A stretch of 64,000 bases of DNA, from NCBI GenBank assembly GCA_903835655.1, contig CAILNT010000081.1, forward strand, positions 1-64,000, in the 5' to 3' direction. A program made the position numbers and the translations under genes. This document shows, piece after piece, positions 21,061-30,016 of this stretch. The stretch's first letter is position 1. The number at the start of each line of letters is the position of its first letter. The notes beneath the pieces are model-generated. The model was given only the letters and a program-made list of their open reading frames with translations. It had not been told where the DNA came from and did not search any database. This stretch comes from an uncultured Pseudomonadota bacterium. GTDB lineage: Bacteria; Pseudomonadota; Gammaproteobacteria; Burkholderiales; Thiobacillaceae.

Positions 21061-22462
21061 CCATCCGAGCGGGCAGGCGCAGCGCGAACTGCACCTGGCC
21101 GTCGCCGCCAGACTGGAGCGCAAGGTCACCACCGTGAGCGCGGGCAATCTCCCTCGACACACTCAGGCCTAGCCCTACCCCTTCCACGTTGCGGCTGCGG
21201 GCCGGATCGGCGCGGTAGAAGCGCTCGAAAATTCGGTCGCGTTCGGCGGCCGGGATGTCGGCCGATGAATTGGCCACGATGACTTCCACACCCTGGGGCA
21301 AGGTAGTGGTCGAAATGTGAATCCAGCCTTGCTCCACGTTGTATTTGATGGCGTTGCTGAGGAGGTTGTGCAGTATCTGCCGCAGCAAGCCGCCATCCGC
21401 CTGCATCACCAGACCCGGCAGTATCCGGCCGCTGACCTGCAAGTGGGGCGCCAGCATACGGGCATCCTCGATCAACTCCTCCAGGGCCAGACTGAGGGAA
21501 ATGGCCTCGCGATGGATATTCAGGCGGCCCGCATCGGCCTGGGAAAGCAGCAATAGTTTGCGCGAGATGGTGGATAACCGCCTGACCTCGTCGAGGATGC
21601 TGGTCAGCTCGACCTGCATGGCCGAACCCGATTCCGCCAACTGGATGGCACGCTCCAGTTGCCCCTGCAGGATGGCCAGCGGCGTCTTCAATTCGTGGGC
21701 GGCATCCGCGGAAAATCGGTGCGCCTGTGTAAAGCTGCGCGCCAGACGTTCCAGCATGCCGTTGAAGACTTCGATCAATTCGGCAAATTCCTGATCCTCG
21801 CCGGTTGCGGGAATGCGCCGATCCAGGCCTTCCGCCGTCACTCTGCGGGACGCTGCCGTGAGCTTTTCCAGAGGGCGCAGGGCGCGCCCGGAAACCGCCC
21901 AGGCCCCCAGGCCGATGAGGGCCAGGACAGGCGGCAGGGATAAGGCGAAGGCATTGCGAACATTGGCCATGTCGGCGTCGATGATGCGCGTGTCGATGGC
22001 GATGGCGACCCGCGCGTGGTCCGAACTTGCCAGGCCGATGTGCCAGGGCTGCCCTGGCACCGAACTGGCGATGGCCACCGGCCTCGCTCCCGGCGGCGAC
22101 CCTGGCTGTGGCGGCGGGAATGGTCGGCCGGCCGGCCAGGGCAGCCGAGTCGCATCGAGGCCACCGGGCCACCGGGCGGTGCGGTAGACGACACTCCCGG
22201 CGCCGTCCTGGACCAACAGCAGCAGGTCGGCGCCGTCGCGTATGCCGAAGTCGGCGGCGAGCCTGGCTTCGATGCGCTGCCACTCGGCGGGGCTGCGCGT
22301 GCGTGCGACTTCACGCTCGGCCTGGCTGCGGATTTCGCGGTCGATGCGTTCGATGCGCATGTCACGCATCAGCCACCAGGCGCCCAGGCCGAACGCGCCC
22401 AGAGCCAGGCCACAAAGCAGGGCGGAAAACAAGCCCAGGCGCAGGCGGAAAGAATGGATCAT
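21005..22462 (-). CDS. Two-component sensor histidine kinase
   Basis: A 485-residue inner-membrane kinase: transmembrane helix 1 at about 10-30, a periplasmic region of about 130 residues, helix 2 near 170-190, HAMP, then HisKA with the phospho-His in FSADAAHELKTPLAIL, N box LLSNAIKYN and G box GVGLGLSVSREIARAHGG. It overlaps its response regulator by ATGA and is the second gene of the pair. The last residues, after FALRLPAR, read MDLDPSVDRSIAPVRPQEY and are encoded within repeat copy A, so the original C terminus was probably lost. The signal is unknown; the partner regulator resembles the metal and envelope-stress group (CusR/QseB-like). Confidence 0.92.
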   Translation of the reverse strand: MIHSFRLRLGLFSALLCGLALGAFGLGAWWLMRDMRIERIDREIRSQAEREVARTRSPAEWQRIEARLAADFGIRDGADLLLLVQDGAGSVVYRTARWPGGLDATRLPWPAGRPFPPPQPGSPPGARPVAIASSVPGQPWHIGLASSDHARVAIAIDTRIIDADMANVRNAFALSLPPVLALIGLGAWAVSGRALRPLEKLTAASRRVTAEGLDRRIPATGEDQEFAELIEVFNGMLERLARSFTQAHRFSADAAHELKTPLAILQGQLERAIQLAESGSAMQVELTSILDEVRRLSTISRKLLLLSQADAGRLNIHREAISLSLALEELIEDARMLAPHLQVSGRILPGLVMQADGGLLRQILHNLLSNAIKYNVEQGWIHISTTTLPQGVEVIVANSSADIPAAERDRIFERFYRADPARSRNVEGVGLGLSVSREIARAHGGDLALQSGGDGQVQFALRLPARMDLDPSVDRSIAPVRPQEY

Positions 22463-23139
22463 TTGCGAAAACGGTAGCCGACACCGCGCACGCTTTCGAT
22501 GGGCGATTCGCCTTCGGCCACGGCACCCAGAGAAGCGATCTTTTTGCGGATGCGCTGTATGCAGACATCGACCACATTGGTGCTCGGGTCGAAGTCGTAG
22601 CCCCAGACGTGCTCGAGTATTTGCGTACGCGTCAACACCCGGCCCGGCGAACGCATCAGGTACTCGATCAGGTTGAATTCGCGGCCGGTGAGATCCACCG
22701 CCTCTCCATGCCAGGTGACTGTGCGCGTTATCCGGTCCAGGCGCAGGTCGCCGACCGCCAGGATATTTTGCCGCTCACCGGAGACGCGCCGCAGCAGCGC
22801 ATGGACGCGGGCGATCAGTTCCTCGACGAAGAAGGGCTTGGCGAGGTAATCGTCGGCGCCGAGGCTCAAGCCTTCGATGCGGTCGTCGAGCTCGTTGCGG
22901 GCGGTGAGCAGGAGGATGGGCGTGGTGTCTCCTGCCCGGCGCAAGCCCTTCAGGATGGAAAGGCCGTCGCGGCCCGGCAGCATGATATCGAGCACGATGA
23001 CGTCGTAACCGCCGTGGCTGGCTGCCTCGAAGCCAGCCGTGCCATTGTCGCGGTGTTCCACCAGGAAGCCCTGTTCCCGGAAGCCGGCGCACACGAAATC
23101 GGCGATCTTGCGTTCGTCCTCGACCAGCAGCACGTTCAT
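22459..23139 (-). CDS. OmpR/PhoB-family response regulator
   Basis: A 226-residue regulator: receiver domain with acidic pocket (VEDE), phospho-acceptor Asp in VIVLDIMLPGRDG and Lys in YLAKPF, then a winged-helix DNA-binding domain (LTGREFNLIEYLMRSPGRV, VVDVCIQRIRKKI, SVRGVGYRF). The ATG at 23139 has GGAGG 6 nt upstream; an in-frame GTG precedes it. It forms an operon with the kinase and is divergent from the PKD lipoprotein gene at 23272, a plausible target of regulation, though no direct repeats were found in the 132-nt gap. Confidence 0.93.
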   Translation of the reverse strand: MNVLLVEDERKIADFVCAGFREQGFLVEHRDNGTAGFEAASHGGYDVIVLDIMLPGRDGLSILKGLRRAGDTTPILLLTARNELDDRIEGLSLGADDYLAKPFFVEELIARVHALLRRVSGERQNILAVGDLRLDRITRTVTWHGEAVDLTGREFNLIEYLMRSPGRVLTRTQILEHVWGYDFDPSTNVVDVCIQRIRKKIASLGAVAEGESPIESVRGVGYRFRK

Positions 23140-23271
23140 CACAGCCCTCCTCGGCCTAGCTTAGCGCGGAAGCGGATCGACTCGATTACAAAACTGTCAT
23201 TCGCGACCGGGCCATCGTGTAATCCGCACGCCCGAAGATGGAACCGTCCTTAACCTCGATGGGAGAACAAG

Positions 23272-24873
23272 ATGTCGGTCACTTCGCACGCAGTAACCAG
23301 GTTCATGGCCGCGGCCCTCGGTTTCCTTCTGCTCGGCTGCGGTGGAGGTGGATCGGGCACATCGGGCGGCACATCGACCACGACCGCCGCCCTGTTCAGC
23401 CAGTCGACCAACAACCCGGTCGTCGGTCAGGCGGTGCAATTCAGCGACGCCAGCAGCGGCAGCCCGACGGCCTGGGCATGGGACTTCGGCGACGGCACGA
23501 TCAGTACACAGCGGAATACCGGCCATGTCTATGCCGCGACCGGCAGCTACACCGTCAAGCTGGCCATCACCAGCGCCAGCGGCGGTGCCAGTACCAGCAA
23601 GCAGGTGGTCGTGGGCACGGCGTCCAGTGGGGCGCCCGTTTTCACCATGACACAAACCCTGTCCGACGGCGCCCAGCGCACCACCCTGGCCTTCGACGGC
23701 CTCGCCTTGATGACCGGCAACCTGGACGCGCAGTCCTTCTTCCCGCCGGGCAAGGTGGCCGATTACACCGGTTTCCAGTACCTGCGTGACAACGACCCGG
23801 ACAACATGGGCCACAACACCAGCTTTCTCACCCGGGTCGCCAACAACGTCCTGTATATCCTGAGCGATGCCCAGATCGCCCGGTTGAAGGCCCTGGCCAC
23901 GACCCAACTCGACCAGGTCAATCTCTATGGCTACCGGCGCTTCGCCCTGATGCAGGCGTTCCGTCGCCCGATCGACGGCACCCTCCCGGTCGGCGCCGCA
24001 GGCTTGAACCTGGATGCGGTCAAGGCCGCCTCGCGCGCCCTCTACCTCATCGACGGCCAGATCAGCTTCGACCGTGCCCTGCTCTATGCCAATATCTTCA
24101 GTTCCATGGATGCCACCCAGAAAACCTACCTGGACGCCATGAAAGGCAAGGGCTGGAGTTCCTGGCCGGACATCGACGACAGCCAGGTGCGGAGCAAAAT
24201 GTCCGGCCTGCCGCAAGGCACGGCGACCCTGGTCATGACCTATGCCAGCGACCTGTACAGCTGGTATGCGGGTTCGCTCGACGCGGATGTCTATTTCTGT
24301 CCCGAGCGCCACGGCACCTACTACGGCGGCTTCTACATCAAGGACGCGCCGGCGGTGGGCCACGAGGACTACAGCATCAGCGAACAGCTCACCGCGACGG
24401 CCGGCGCCGCGCTCAGCGACAGCAGCAAGGGTTACGTCACCTCGGCCCAGGCGGCAGTGATGTCGAGCCTGGTGGATGCGCAGAGGAACAACCTCTATGC
24501 CGGGGCCAGCAATATCGTCCAGGTACGCACGGACATCGCTCTCCTGCTGCGCAGCCTGCGCGTATCCACCGCCGCGAGCGACGCCGTCAAGGCGCAGGTG
24601 CTGGCGCTGTCGGCCACCTATGGAGATCTGGATGGGGAAAGCAACTACCACTACGCAACGGCCTTCGCCCAGGTCTATGCCAGCCTGAGCGCCGCGCAGA
24701 AGGCCCAACTGGCCGGTCTGCGCCAGTCCATCCTGTCTGGCAGTTATGTGGACGGCACACCCTTCGACTACACCACCGCCACGACGCCCTACCTGTACTC
24801 GGATGCGATCATGGACGCGAGCGTGCTGGTCCCCTACATCGGCAACACCGACTACCTGTTTTTCGCCCCCTGA
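23272..24873 (+). CDS. PKD-domain lipoprotein of unknown function
   Basis: A 533-residue protein with a lipobox (FLLLGC, Cys about residue 23) followed by a Gly/Ser/Thr linker, a PKD domain at about 40-118 (AWAWDFGDGTISTQRNTGHV is the hallmark) and a helical domain of about 400 residues that I do not recognise. The latter contains KVADYTGFQYLRDNDPDNMG, a YFCPERHGTYYGGFYIKD stretch and repeated helices ending SLSAAQKAQLAGLRQ. It should be an outer-membrane or surface lipoprotein. Its neighbours are a divergent two-component system and a small secreted protein 46 nt downstream, suggesting one unit. Confidence 0.8.
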   Translation: MSVTSHAVTRFMAAALGFLLLGCGGGGSGTSGGTSTTTAALFSQSTNNPVVGQAVQFSDASSGSPTAWAWDFGDGTISTQRNTGHVYAATGSYTVKLAITSASGGASTSKQVVVGTASSGAPVFTMTQTLSDGAQRTTLAFDGLALMTGNLDAQSFFPPGKVADYTGFQYLRDNDPDNMGHNTSFLTRVANNVLYILSDAQIARLKALATTQLDQVNLYGYRRFALMQAFRRPIDGTLPVGAAGLNLDAVKAASRALYLIDGQISFDRALLYANIFSSMDATQKTYLDAMKGKGWSSWPDIDDSQVRSKMSGLPQGTATLVMTYASDLYSWYAGSLDADVYFCPERHGTYYGGFYIKDAPAVGHEDYSISEQLTATAGAALSDSSKGYVTSAQAAVMSSLVDAQRNNLYAGASNIVQVRTDIALLLRSLRVSTAASDAVKAQVLALSATYGDLDGESNYHYATAFAQVYASLSAAQKAQLAGLRQSILSGSYVDGTPFDYTTATTPYLYSDAIMDASVLVPYIGNTDYLFFAP

Positions 24874-24919
24874 GACCGGAGCCTTGCTTCGACTGCCCAC
24901 CCAGACTGGAAACCATGCC

Positions 24920-25261
24920 ATGAACTCGAAACGACCATTGTTCATCACAGCCCTGGGCCTGGCCGCCGCCGTGACCATGGCGCAGGAGCGCCCCTCACCG
25001 CCTGCGCTGCCGCGCGCAGCCCCTGCCAACCGGCACGAGCCGCCACCTCAAGCCTACACGGACTGCCTGGGCAAGAAGGCCGGCGACGCCGTTCAACACG
25101 CCACACCCGAAGGCAGGGTCGCCGCGACCTGCCTCGACTCGCCGAACGGCCTGGTCGCCAGACCACGGCAGCCCCACGATCCGGCCGCCCACGGCAAGGA
25201 GATGCACCCTGGCGGCGACCCGATGCCCCAGGCGAAGTCGAAAGACGCCGGCCGCCACTAG
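24920..25261 (+). CDS. Small secreted Pro/His-rich protein
   Basis: A 113-residue product with a signal peptide (MNSKRPLFITALGLAAAVTM, cut near AQ) and a low-complexity Pro/Ala/His-rich mature part. The only structured-looking block is YTDCLGKKAGDAVQHATPEG then RVAATC, a two-cysteine motif that recurs in small proteobacterial periplasmic proteins of unknown role. It lies 46 nt after the PKD lipoprotein gene, probably in the same operon. Confidence 0.65.
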   Translation: MNSKRPLFITALGLAAAVTMAQERPSPPALPRAAPANRHEPPPQAYTDCLGKKAGDAVQHATPEGRVAATCLDSPNGLVARPRQPHDPAAHGKEMHPGGDPMPQAKSKDAGRH

Positions 25262-25355
25262 CCTCGCGCCGCCATTTGGCCGACCCGGAGGGGCGGTCGA
25301 CTCGACTTTAGCGTGTCGGAAATTCACTTGAAGAAAATGCTTGCGCATGTTCTAT

Positions 25356-25396
25356 TGTGTGCGATATTGTTCGTATATCGATCACGGACGCACACA
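25356..25396 (+). promoter_or_regulatory. Candidate operator of the fru locus
   Basis: An exact 8-bp inverted repeat, TGTGTGCG at 25356-25363 and CGCACACA at 25389-25396, lies 100-140 nt before the DeoR-type regulator gene in an otherwise empty, locally AT-rich 236-nt gap. DeoR-family proteins bind spaced inverted or direct repeats and usually control their own operon. This is a candidate only; half-site spacing is 25 nt, longer than usual. Confidence 0.3.
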
Positions 25397-25497
25397 TACA
25401 AACGTGTCATCCGTTGTGAAACACCTGCCTGAACCGAGCCCGCCTATGCAGCGGAGCCACACGACGAGTTCAGACAGCAACGCATCGAGGAGACACC

Positions 25498-26280
25498 ATG
25501 GCTGAGTATCTGGCTGAACATCGCATGGAAATGATCATGTCCGAGCTGGCGGCACGGGGCGAGTGCCGCACCCGGCAACTGGCCGTGCAGTTCCAGTTGT
25601 CGGAAATGACCTTGCGCCGCGACCTGGCTGAACTGGAGTCGCGCGGCCTGTTGAAGCGGGTGCATGGCGGCGCGGTGCTGCTCAATCGCGATGTGGAATA
25701 TGCCAAGCGCATGGAACTGGGCCAGGCCCAGAAACAACGGGTGGGGCACGCCGCCACCCGGCTGTTGAAGAGCGGCCAGACGGTCTACCTGGATGCCGGC
25801 ACCACGGCCTTCGAGATGGCGCGGGCCATCGCCCAGGGGCTGCCTCAGGTCACCCATCTGAACATCGTCACCCACGGTATCAGCATCGTCGGCGAACTGG
25901 CGGGCAAGACGCCTTACACCTTGCAACTGATCGGCGGCGAGGTGTACCAGAACGCGCTCAGCACCGTCGGACCGGTGGCGCTGGCGCAGATTGCCCAACT
26001 CGGCATCGATCTGTTCTTCATGGGGGCGGGCGGGGTCGACGGCCACGCCGGCTGGACCAATTCCAACCACGTCGAGGCAGTGGTGAAACGCGCGGTCATC
26101 GCCCGCAGCAAGAACGTCTGCGCCATCTGCGACAGCGCCAAGTGGGGCCAGGAATCCTTCGCCCCCATCGTACCCTTCGCCGCCGTGAGCCGCTGGATCG
26201 TCGATCGCAGCCTGGCGCGGGAAGGCGTGGAGGCGGCCCGGGCCGCCGGCATGACCTTGACCTACGCGGCCGAACCCTGA
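25498..26280 (+). CDS. DeoR/GlpR-family regulator of the fructose operon
   Basis: A 260-residue repressor-type protein: N-terminal HTH (residues 5-60, with CRTRQLAVQFQLSEMTLRRD and LLKRVHGGAVL) and a C-terminal DeoRC sugar-phosphate sensor (YLDAGTTAFEMARAI, IGGEVYQNALSTVGPVA, FMGAGGVDGHAGWTN). Family members respond to phosphorylated sugars; the position in front of fruB-fruK-fruA suggests fructose 1-phosphate as the inducer and local control. AGGAGACACC stands before the ATG. It is about 100 nt from fruB, with a strong hairpin between. Confidence 0.9.
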   Translation: MAEYLAEHRMEMIMSELAARGECRTRQLAVQFQLSEMTLRRDLAELESRGLLKRVHGGAVLLNRDVEYAKRMELGQAQKQRVGHAATRLLKSGQTVYLDAGTTAFEMARAIAQGLPQVTHLNIVTHGISIVGELAGKTPYTLQLIGGEVYQNALSTVGPVALAQIAQLGIDLFFMGAGGVDGHAGWTNSNHVEAVVKRAVIARSKNVCAICDSAKWGQESFAPIVPFAAVSRWIVDRSLAREGVEAARAAGMTLTYAAEP

Positions 26281-26315
26281 CGCCGCTCCGCGGCTAACCC
26301 ACTGAAATCGCAGGA

Positions 26316-26343
26316 CCCGAGCACACCGCAAGGGGTGCTCGGG
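26316..26343 (+). other. Stable hairpin between deoR-type gene and fruB
   Basis: CCCGAGCAC pairs with GTGCTCGGG; an A-G mismatch and CC/GG then close a GCAA tetraloop of the very stable GNRA class. There is no T run after it, so it is not a standard terminator. It may be a processing or stability element that sets regulator and enzyme levels separately, or a weak attenuator. Confidence 0.5.
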
Positions 26344-26384
26344 GCTCCTTACGCCCGAATATCGTTCACAAAGGACACACCGTC

Positions 26385-28847
26385 ATGATCAAGCTGGGCC
26401 GGGAAACCATCCACCTCGACGCACAAGCGCGGGACAAGACCGAAGCCATCCGCATCGCTGGCAGCCTGCTGGTGGACAGCGGCAACATGCAATCTGGATA
26501 CATCGACAGCATGTTGCTGCGCGAAAAAGTGGCCAATACCTACCTGGGCAACGGCATCGCCATTCCTCATGGACTGCCCAAGGACCGGGACCTGATCGTC
26601 CAGACCGGCATCGCGGTGGCCCAGTTCCCCCAGGGCGTGACCTGGAACCGGGGTGAGACCGTGTACCTGGTGGTAGCCATCGCCGCCCGCTCCGACGAGC
26701 ACATCGAACTGCTCGCCAACCTCACCGATGTGCTGGACGACCCGGAACTGGCGCGGCGCCTGGCCCAGACTCAGGAGCCCCTGGACATCATCATCCGCCT
26801 CACCCAGCCCCGCGGCGAAGCCGTCGCTTCGGTTGCAAGCGAAGCCTGCGAAGCGGATTTCGACCAGTGGGTGGATGTGGCCCTGACTGGCGCGGCCGGC
26901 CTGCACGCCCGCCCCGCCACGGCCTTCGTCGAAATCGCCAAGCAGTTTCAGGCGGAGATCCGGGTGCGCCACGTCAGCAAGGTGGCCAACGGCAAGAGCC
27001 TGGTGTCCCTGCTGAAACTGGGCGCCGACCGCCAGGCCAGGCTGCGCATCATGGCCCGCGGCGCCGATGCCGACGCCGCCCTGGCGGCCCTGGCGGCGGC
27101 GGTGCAACACGGCCTGGAAGACGAGGCCGAAGCGGGCCAGACCGCTTCGACGACGGTCTCGACCCTGGCCCTGCAAGCCCGCGTCATCGCCGGCATCGCC
27201 GCCGCCCCCGGCCTGGCCATCGGCCCGTTGCGCCACTTTCGCCGCGAGAAGATCGTGGTGGCCGCCACCGCCAAGGACGCCGTCGTGGAAGCCGGCCGCC
27301 TGGACCAGGCCATCGCTGCTGCCCGTCTGCAATTGCGCGAGTTGCACGACGAAGTCAAAGCGCGCAGCGGTGCCGCCCGCGCCGCCATCTTCCGCGCACA
27401 TGAAGAATTTCTCGACGACCCGGACCTGATCGACGCCTCGCTCCGCCTGATCGAAGCCGGCCGCAGCGCCGGCTGGGCCTGGCGCGAGTGCGTGGAAGCG
27501 CGTGCCAGGGAAGTGGCGGTCCTGAGTGACGCCTTGCTGAAGGAGCGCGCAGTGGACCTCCAGGATGTGGGCCGCCGGGTGTTGCGCCTGCTGGCGAACA
27601 CCCTGGAGGAAGAACCGACCGCGTTCGATGCGCCGGCGATCCTGGTGGCCGAAGACCTGTCCCCTTCCGACACCGCCCGGCTCGACCCGGCCCGGGTTCT
27701 AGGCATCTGCACCGCCGCCGGCGGCCCCACCTCACATACCGCCATCATCGCCCGCTCCCTGGGCATCCCCGCCATCGTCGGCGCCGGCCCCGGCGTGTTG
27801 CATCAGGCCGAGGGCACCCAGTGCGTGCTGGACGGTGACGCGGGCAATCTCTACCTGGAACCCGACGCAGCCGACCTAGCCCTGGCGAAACAGACCCAGC
27901 AAGCCTGGCAGGCACGCCGCGACGCGGAACGACTGGCCTGCTACCAGCCGGCCATCACCACGGACGGGTCGCGCATCGAAGTGGTGGCCAACATCGGCGG
28001 CGCCGCGGAAGCGGAACAGGCGGTGAACGCCGGCGCCGAAGGCATCGGCCTGCTGCGTAGCGAGTTCCTGTTCCTGCAACGCGAACAGCCACCCAGCGAG
28101 GACGAGCAGTTCGAAGCCTATAGCGCCATGACCCGTGCGCTCAACGGCCTGCCCCTGATCATCCGCACCCTGGACATCGGCGGCGACAAGGAAGTGCCCT
28201 ATCTCTCCGTGCCCACCGAAGCCAACCCCTTCCTCGGCGTGCGCGGCATCCGCCTGTGTCTGGCGCGGCCCGACCTGTTCCGTACCCAGTTGCGCGCCAT
28301 CTATCGCGCCGCCGCAACCGGCCCGGTCAAGATCATGTTCCCCATGGTCGCCACCGTGGAAGAGTTGCTGGCGGCCCGCGCCATCGCCGAAGGCGTGCGC
28401 CTGGAACTGGACGCCGCACCCGTGGAGATCGGCATCATGATCGAGGTGCCCTCGGCGGTGCTGATGGCGCCGGAACTGGCGGTCCATGCCGATTTTTTCT
28501 CCGTGGGCACCAACGACTTGACCCAGTACGTCCTCGCCATGGACCGCTTGCATCCCAGCCTGGCGCGCCAGGCCGACGCCCTGCACCCGGCGGTACTGCG
28601 CATGATCGCCCTGACGGTGAAGGCGGCGAAGGCTGCCGGCCGCTGGGTGGGCGTGTGTGGCGGCATGGCTGGCGACCCCAAAGGGGCGGCCATCCTGGCC
28701 GGCCTGGGCGTGACCGAACTGAGCATGAGCATCCCCAGCTTGGCGGCCATCAAGGCGCGGCTGCGCACACAATCCCTGGCTGACATGCAGGCCCTGGCGC
28801 AGCGCGCCCTGGCCTGTGTGAACGCCGCCGAAGTGCGGGGGCTGTGA
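26385..28847 (+). CDS. fruB: Fructose PTS multiphosphoryl transfer protein (EIIA-HPr-EI)
   Basis: This 820-residue fusion passes phosphate from PEP to the fructose transporter. Domain order is EIIA (about 1-143, active His62 in IAIPHGLPKD), HPr (about 162-245, His174 in AGLHARPATAF) and Enzyme I (about 260-815, His451 in GGPTSHTAIIARSLG, PEP-site SVGTNDLTQYVLAMDR, Cys758 in GVCGGMAGDP). All active residues are intact, so the locus does not need general PTS proteins. It overlaps fruK by one base (TGATG) and is followed by fruK and fruA. Confidence 0.96.
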   Translation: MIKLGRETIHLDAQARDKTEAIRIAGSLLVDSGNMQSGYIDSMLLREKVANTYLGNGIAIPHGLPKDRDLIVQTGIAVAQFPQGVTWNRGETVYLVVAIAARSDEHIELLANLTDVLDDPELARRLAQTQEPLDIIIRLTQPRGEAVASVASEACEADFDQWVDVALTGAAGLHARPATAFVEIAKQFQAEIRVRHVSKVANGKSLVSLLKLGADRQARLRIMARGADADAALAALAAAVQHGLEDEAEAGQTASTTVSTLALQARVIAGIAAAPGLAIGPLRHFRREKIVVAATAKDAVVEAGRLDQAIAAARLQLRELHDEVKARSGAARAAIFRAHEEFLDDPDLIDASLRLIEAGRSAGWAWRECVEARAREVAVLSDALLKERAVDLQDVGRRVLRLLANTLEEEPTAFDAPAILVAEDLSPSDTARLDPARVLGICTAAGGPTSHTAIIARSLGIPAIVGAGPGVLHQAEGTQCVLDGDAGNLYLEPDAADLALAKQTQQAWQARRDAERLACYQPAITTDGSRIEVVANIGGAAEAEQAVNAGAEGIGLLRSEFLFLQREQPPSEDEQFEAYSAMTRALNGLPLIIRTLDIGGDKEVPYLSVPTEANPFLGVRGIRLCLARPDLFRTQLRAIYRAAATGPVKIMFPMVATVEELLAARAIAEGVRLELDAAPVEIGIMIEVPSAVLMAPELAVHADFFSVGTNDLTQYVLAMDRLHPSLARQADALHPAVLRMIALTVKAAKAAGRWVGVCGGMAGDPKGAAILAGLGVTELSMSIPSLAAIKARLRTQSLADMQALAQRALACVNAAEVRGL

Positions 28848-29821
28848 TGAGCGCCGCCGCCTCAGTTGCCATCTCGGTTGCAACCCTCACCCTCAACCCC
28901 GCCATCGACCAGAGCGTGGCGGTGCCCGGTTTCGCCGCCGGCAGCGTCAACCGGGTTCTGTGGGAACAATCCGATCCCGGTGGCAAGGGGGTGAACGTGG
29001 CCTCCTTCCTGGTCGACCTGGGTTCTCGCAGCGCGCTATCGGTTGCCGCCACCGGCCTGCTAGGCCGCGACAACGCCGGGGAATTCGAGCACCTGTTCAA
29101 GAGCAAGGGCATCTGTGACGAATTCGTGCGCATCCCCGGCAAGACCCGGGTCAACGTCAAGATCCTGGACGAAACCCACCACAACATCACCGACCTCAAC
29201 TTCCCCGGTCCCGCCGTCACGCCTGCGGATCTGGTGAAACTGGAACGGCGCATCGACGCACTGCTGACGGACCACGACTGCTTCGTGCTGTCCGGCAGCG
29301 CCCCCGCCGGGGTGGCCGTCGACTACTACGCCGGCCTGATCCGCCGTCTCAAGGCTGCGGGCAAGCGGGTGCTGCTGGACAGCAGCGGCGAACTCCTGCG
29401 CTTCGGCGTCCAGGCCGCGCCCTGGGCGATCAAGCCCAACCTGGCTGAACTGGAGGAACTGGTGGGCACGCCGTTGCCGGACCAACACGCCGTGGTCGCC
29501 GCCGCCCGGACGCTATTGGCGCAAGGCATAGGCTGCGTGGTGGTGTCACAGGGACGGGACGGCGCCCTGTTCGTCACTGAACAGACATGCTTGCTGGCAA
29601 TGCCGCCGGACGTGGCGGTGAAAAGCACGGTGGGCGCCGGCGACGCCCTGGTAGCGGGCTTCGTCGCCGCCACACTTCGCGGCCTGCCCCTGGCGGACTG
29701 TGCGCGTCTGGCCACCGCCTGCGCCCTGGGCGCCCTGACCCAGTTGGGGCCGCGACTGCCGGCGGCCGGGATCATCGAGTCCTTCATGGAACACGTCGTG
29801 GTCCATAACCTGACCGGGTGA
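28847..29821 (+). CDS. fruK: 1-phosphofructokinase
   Basis: FruK phosphorylates fructose 1-phosphate to fructose 1,6-bisphosphate. The 324-residue PfkB-family kinase shows the substrate motif DPGGKGVNVASFL near the start, the KPNLAELEELVG stretch, and the ATP/anion-hole motif VGAGDALVAGFVAA with the catalytic Asp. The ATG at 28847 overlaps the fruB stop; a GTG three bases earlier is in frame. Translational coupling with fruB is likely. Confidence 0.95.
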   Translation: MSAAASVAISVATLTLNPAIDQSVAVPGFAAGSVNRVLWEQSDPGGKGVNVASFLVDLGSRSALSVAATGLLGRDNAGEFEHLFKSKGICDEFVRIPGKTRVNVKILDETHHNITDLNFPGPAVTPADLVKLERRIDALLTDHDCFVLSGSAPAGVAVDYYAGLIRRLKAAGKRVLLDSSGELLRFGVQAAPWAIKPNLAELEELVGTPLPDQHAVVAAARTLLAQGIGCVVVSQGRDGALFVTEQTCLLAMPPDVAVKSTVGAGDALVAGFVAATLRGLPLADCARLATACALGALTQLGPRLPAAGIIESFMEHVVVHNLTG

Positions 29822-29910
29822 CGACCATGGCAAGGATCGTAGCTTGGGTTAGCGGCTTCATCGCGACATCGTCCCCGAGGGGAAACCCAACGGAGTCACC
29901 CATTCATTCC

Positions 29911-29988
29911 GTAGGAGCCGGCTTGCCGGCGATCGACGCATACCCGAAGTGCCACCGTTCCAATCGCGAGCAAGCTCGCTCCCACGGT
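29911..29988. repeat. REP-type paired hairpin repeat (family 3) between fruK and fruA
   Basis: Two arms face each other: GTAGGAGCCGGCTTGCCGGC (29911-29930) and ATCGCGAGCAAGCTCGCTCC (29963-29982), each with its own CCGG-CTTG-CCGG or GCGAG-CAAG-CTCGC hairpin. The pattern is that of the GTGGGAGC...TTGC...GC REP family common in Pseudomonas and seen in other proteobacteria. Lying inside the operon it may stabilise the fruBK message or reduce read-through into fruA. A related arm is at 37180-37207. Confidence 0.75.
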
Positions 29989-30016
29989 AGCCACCTAGTC
30001 AACAGGAGATAGAGAC

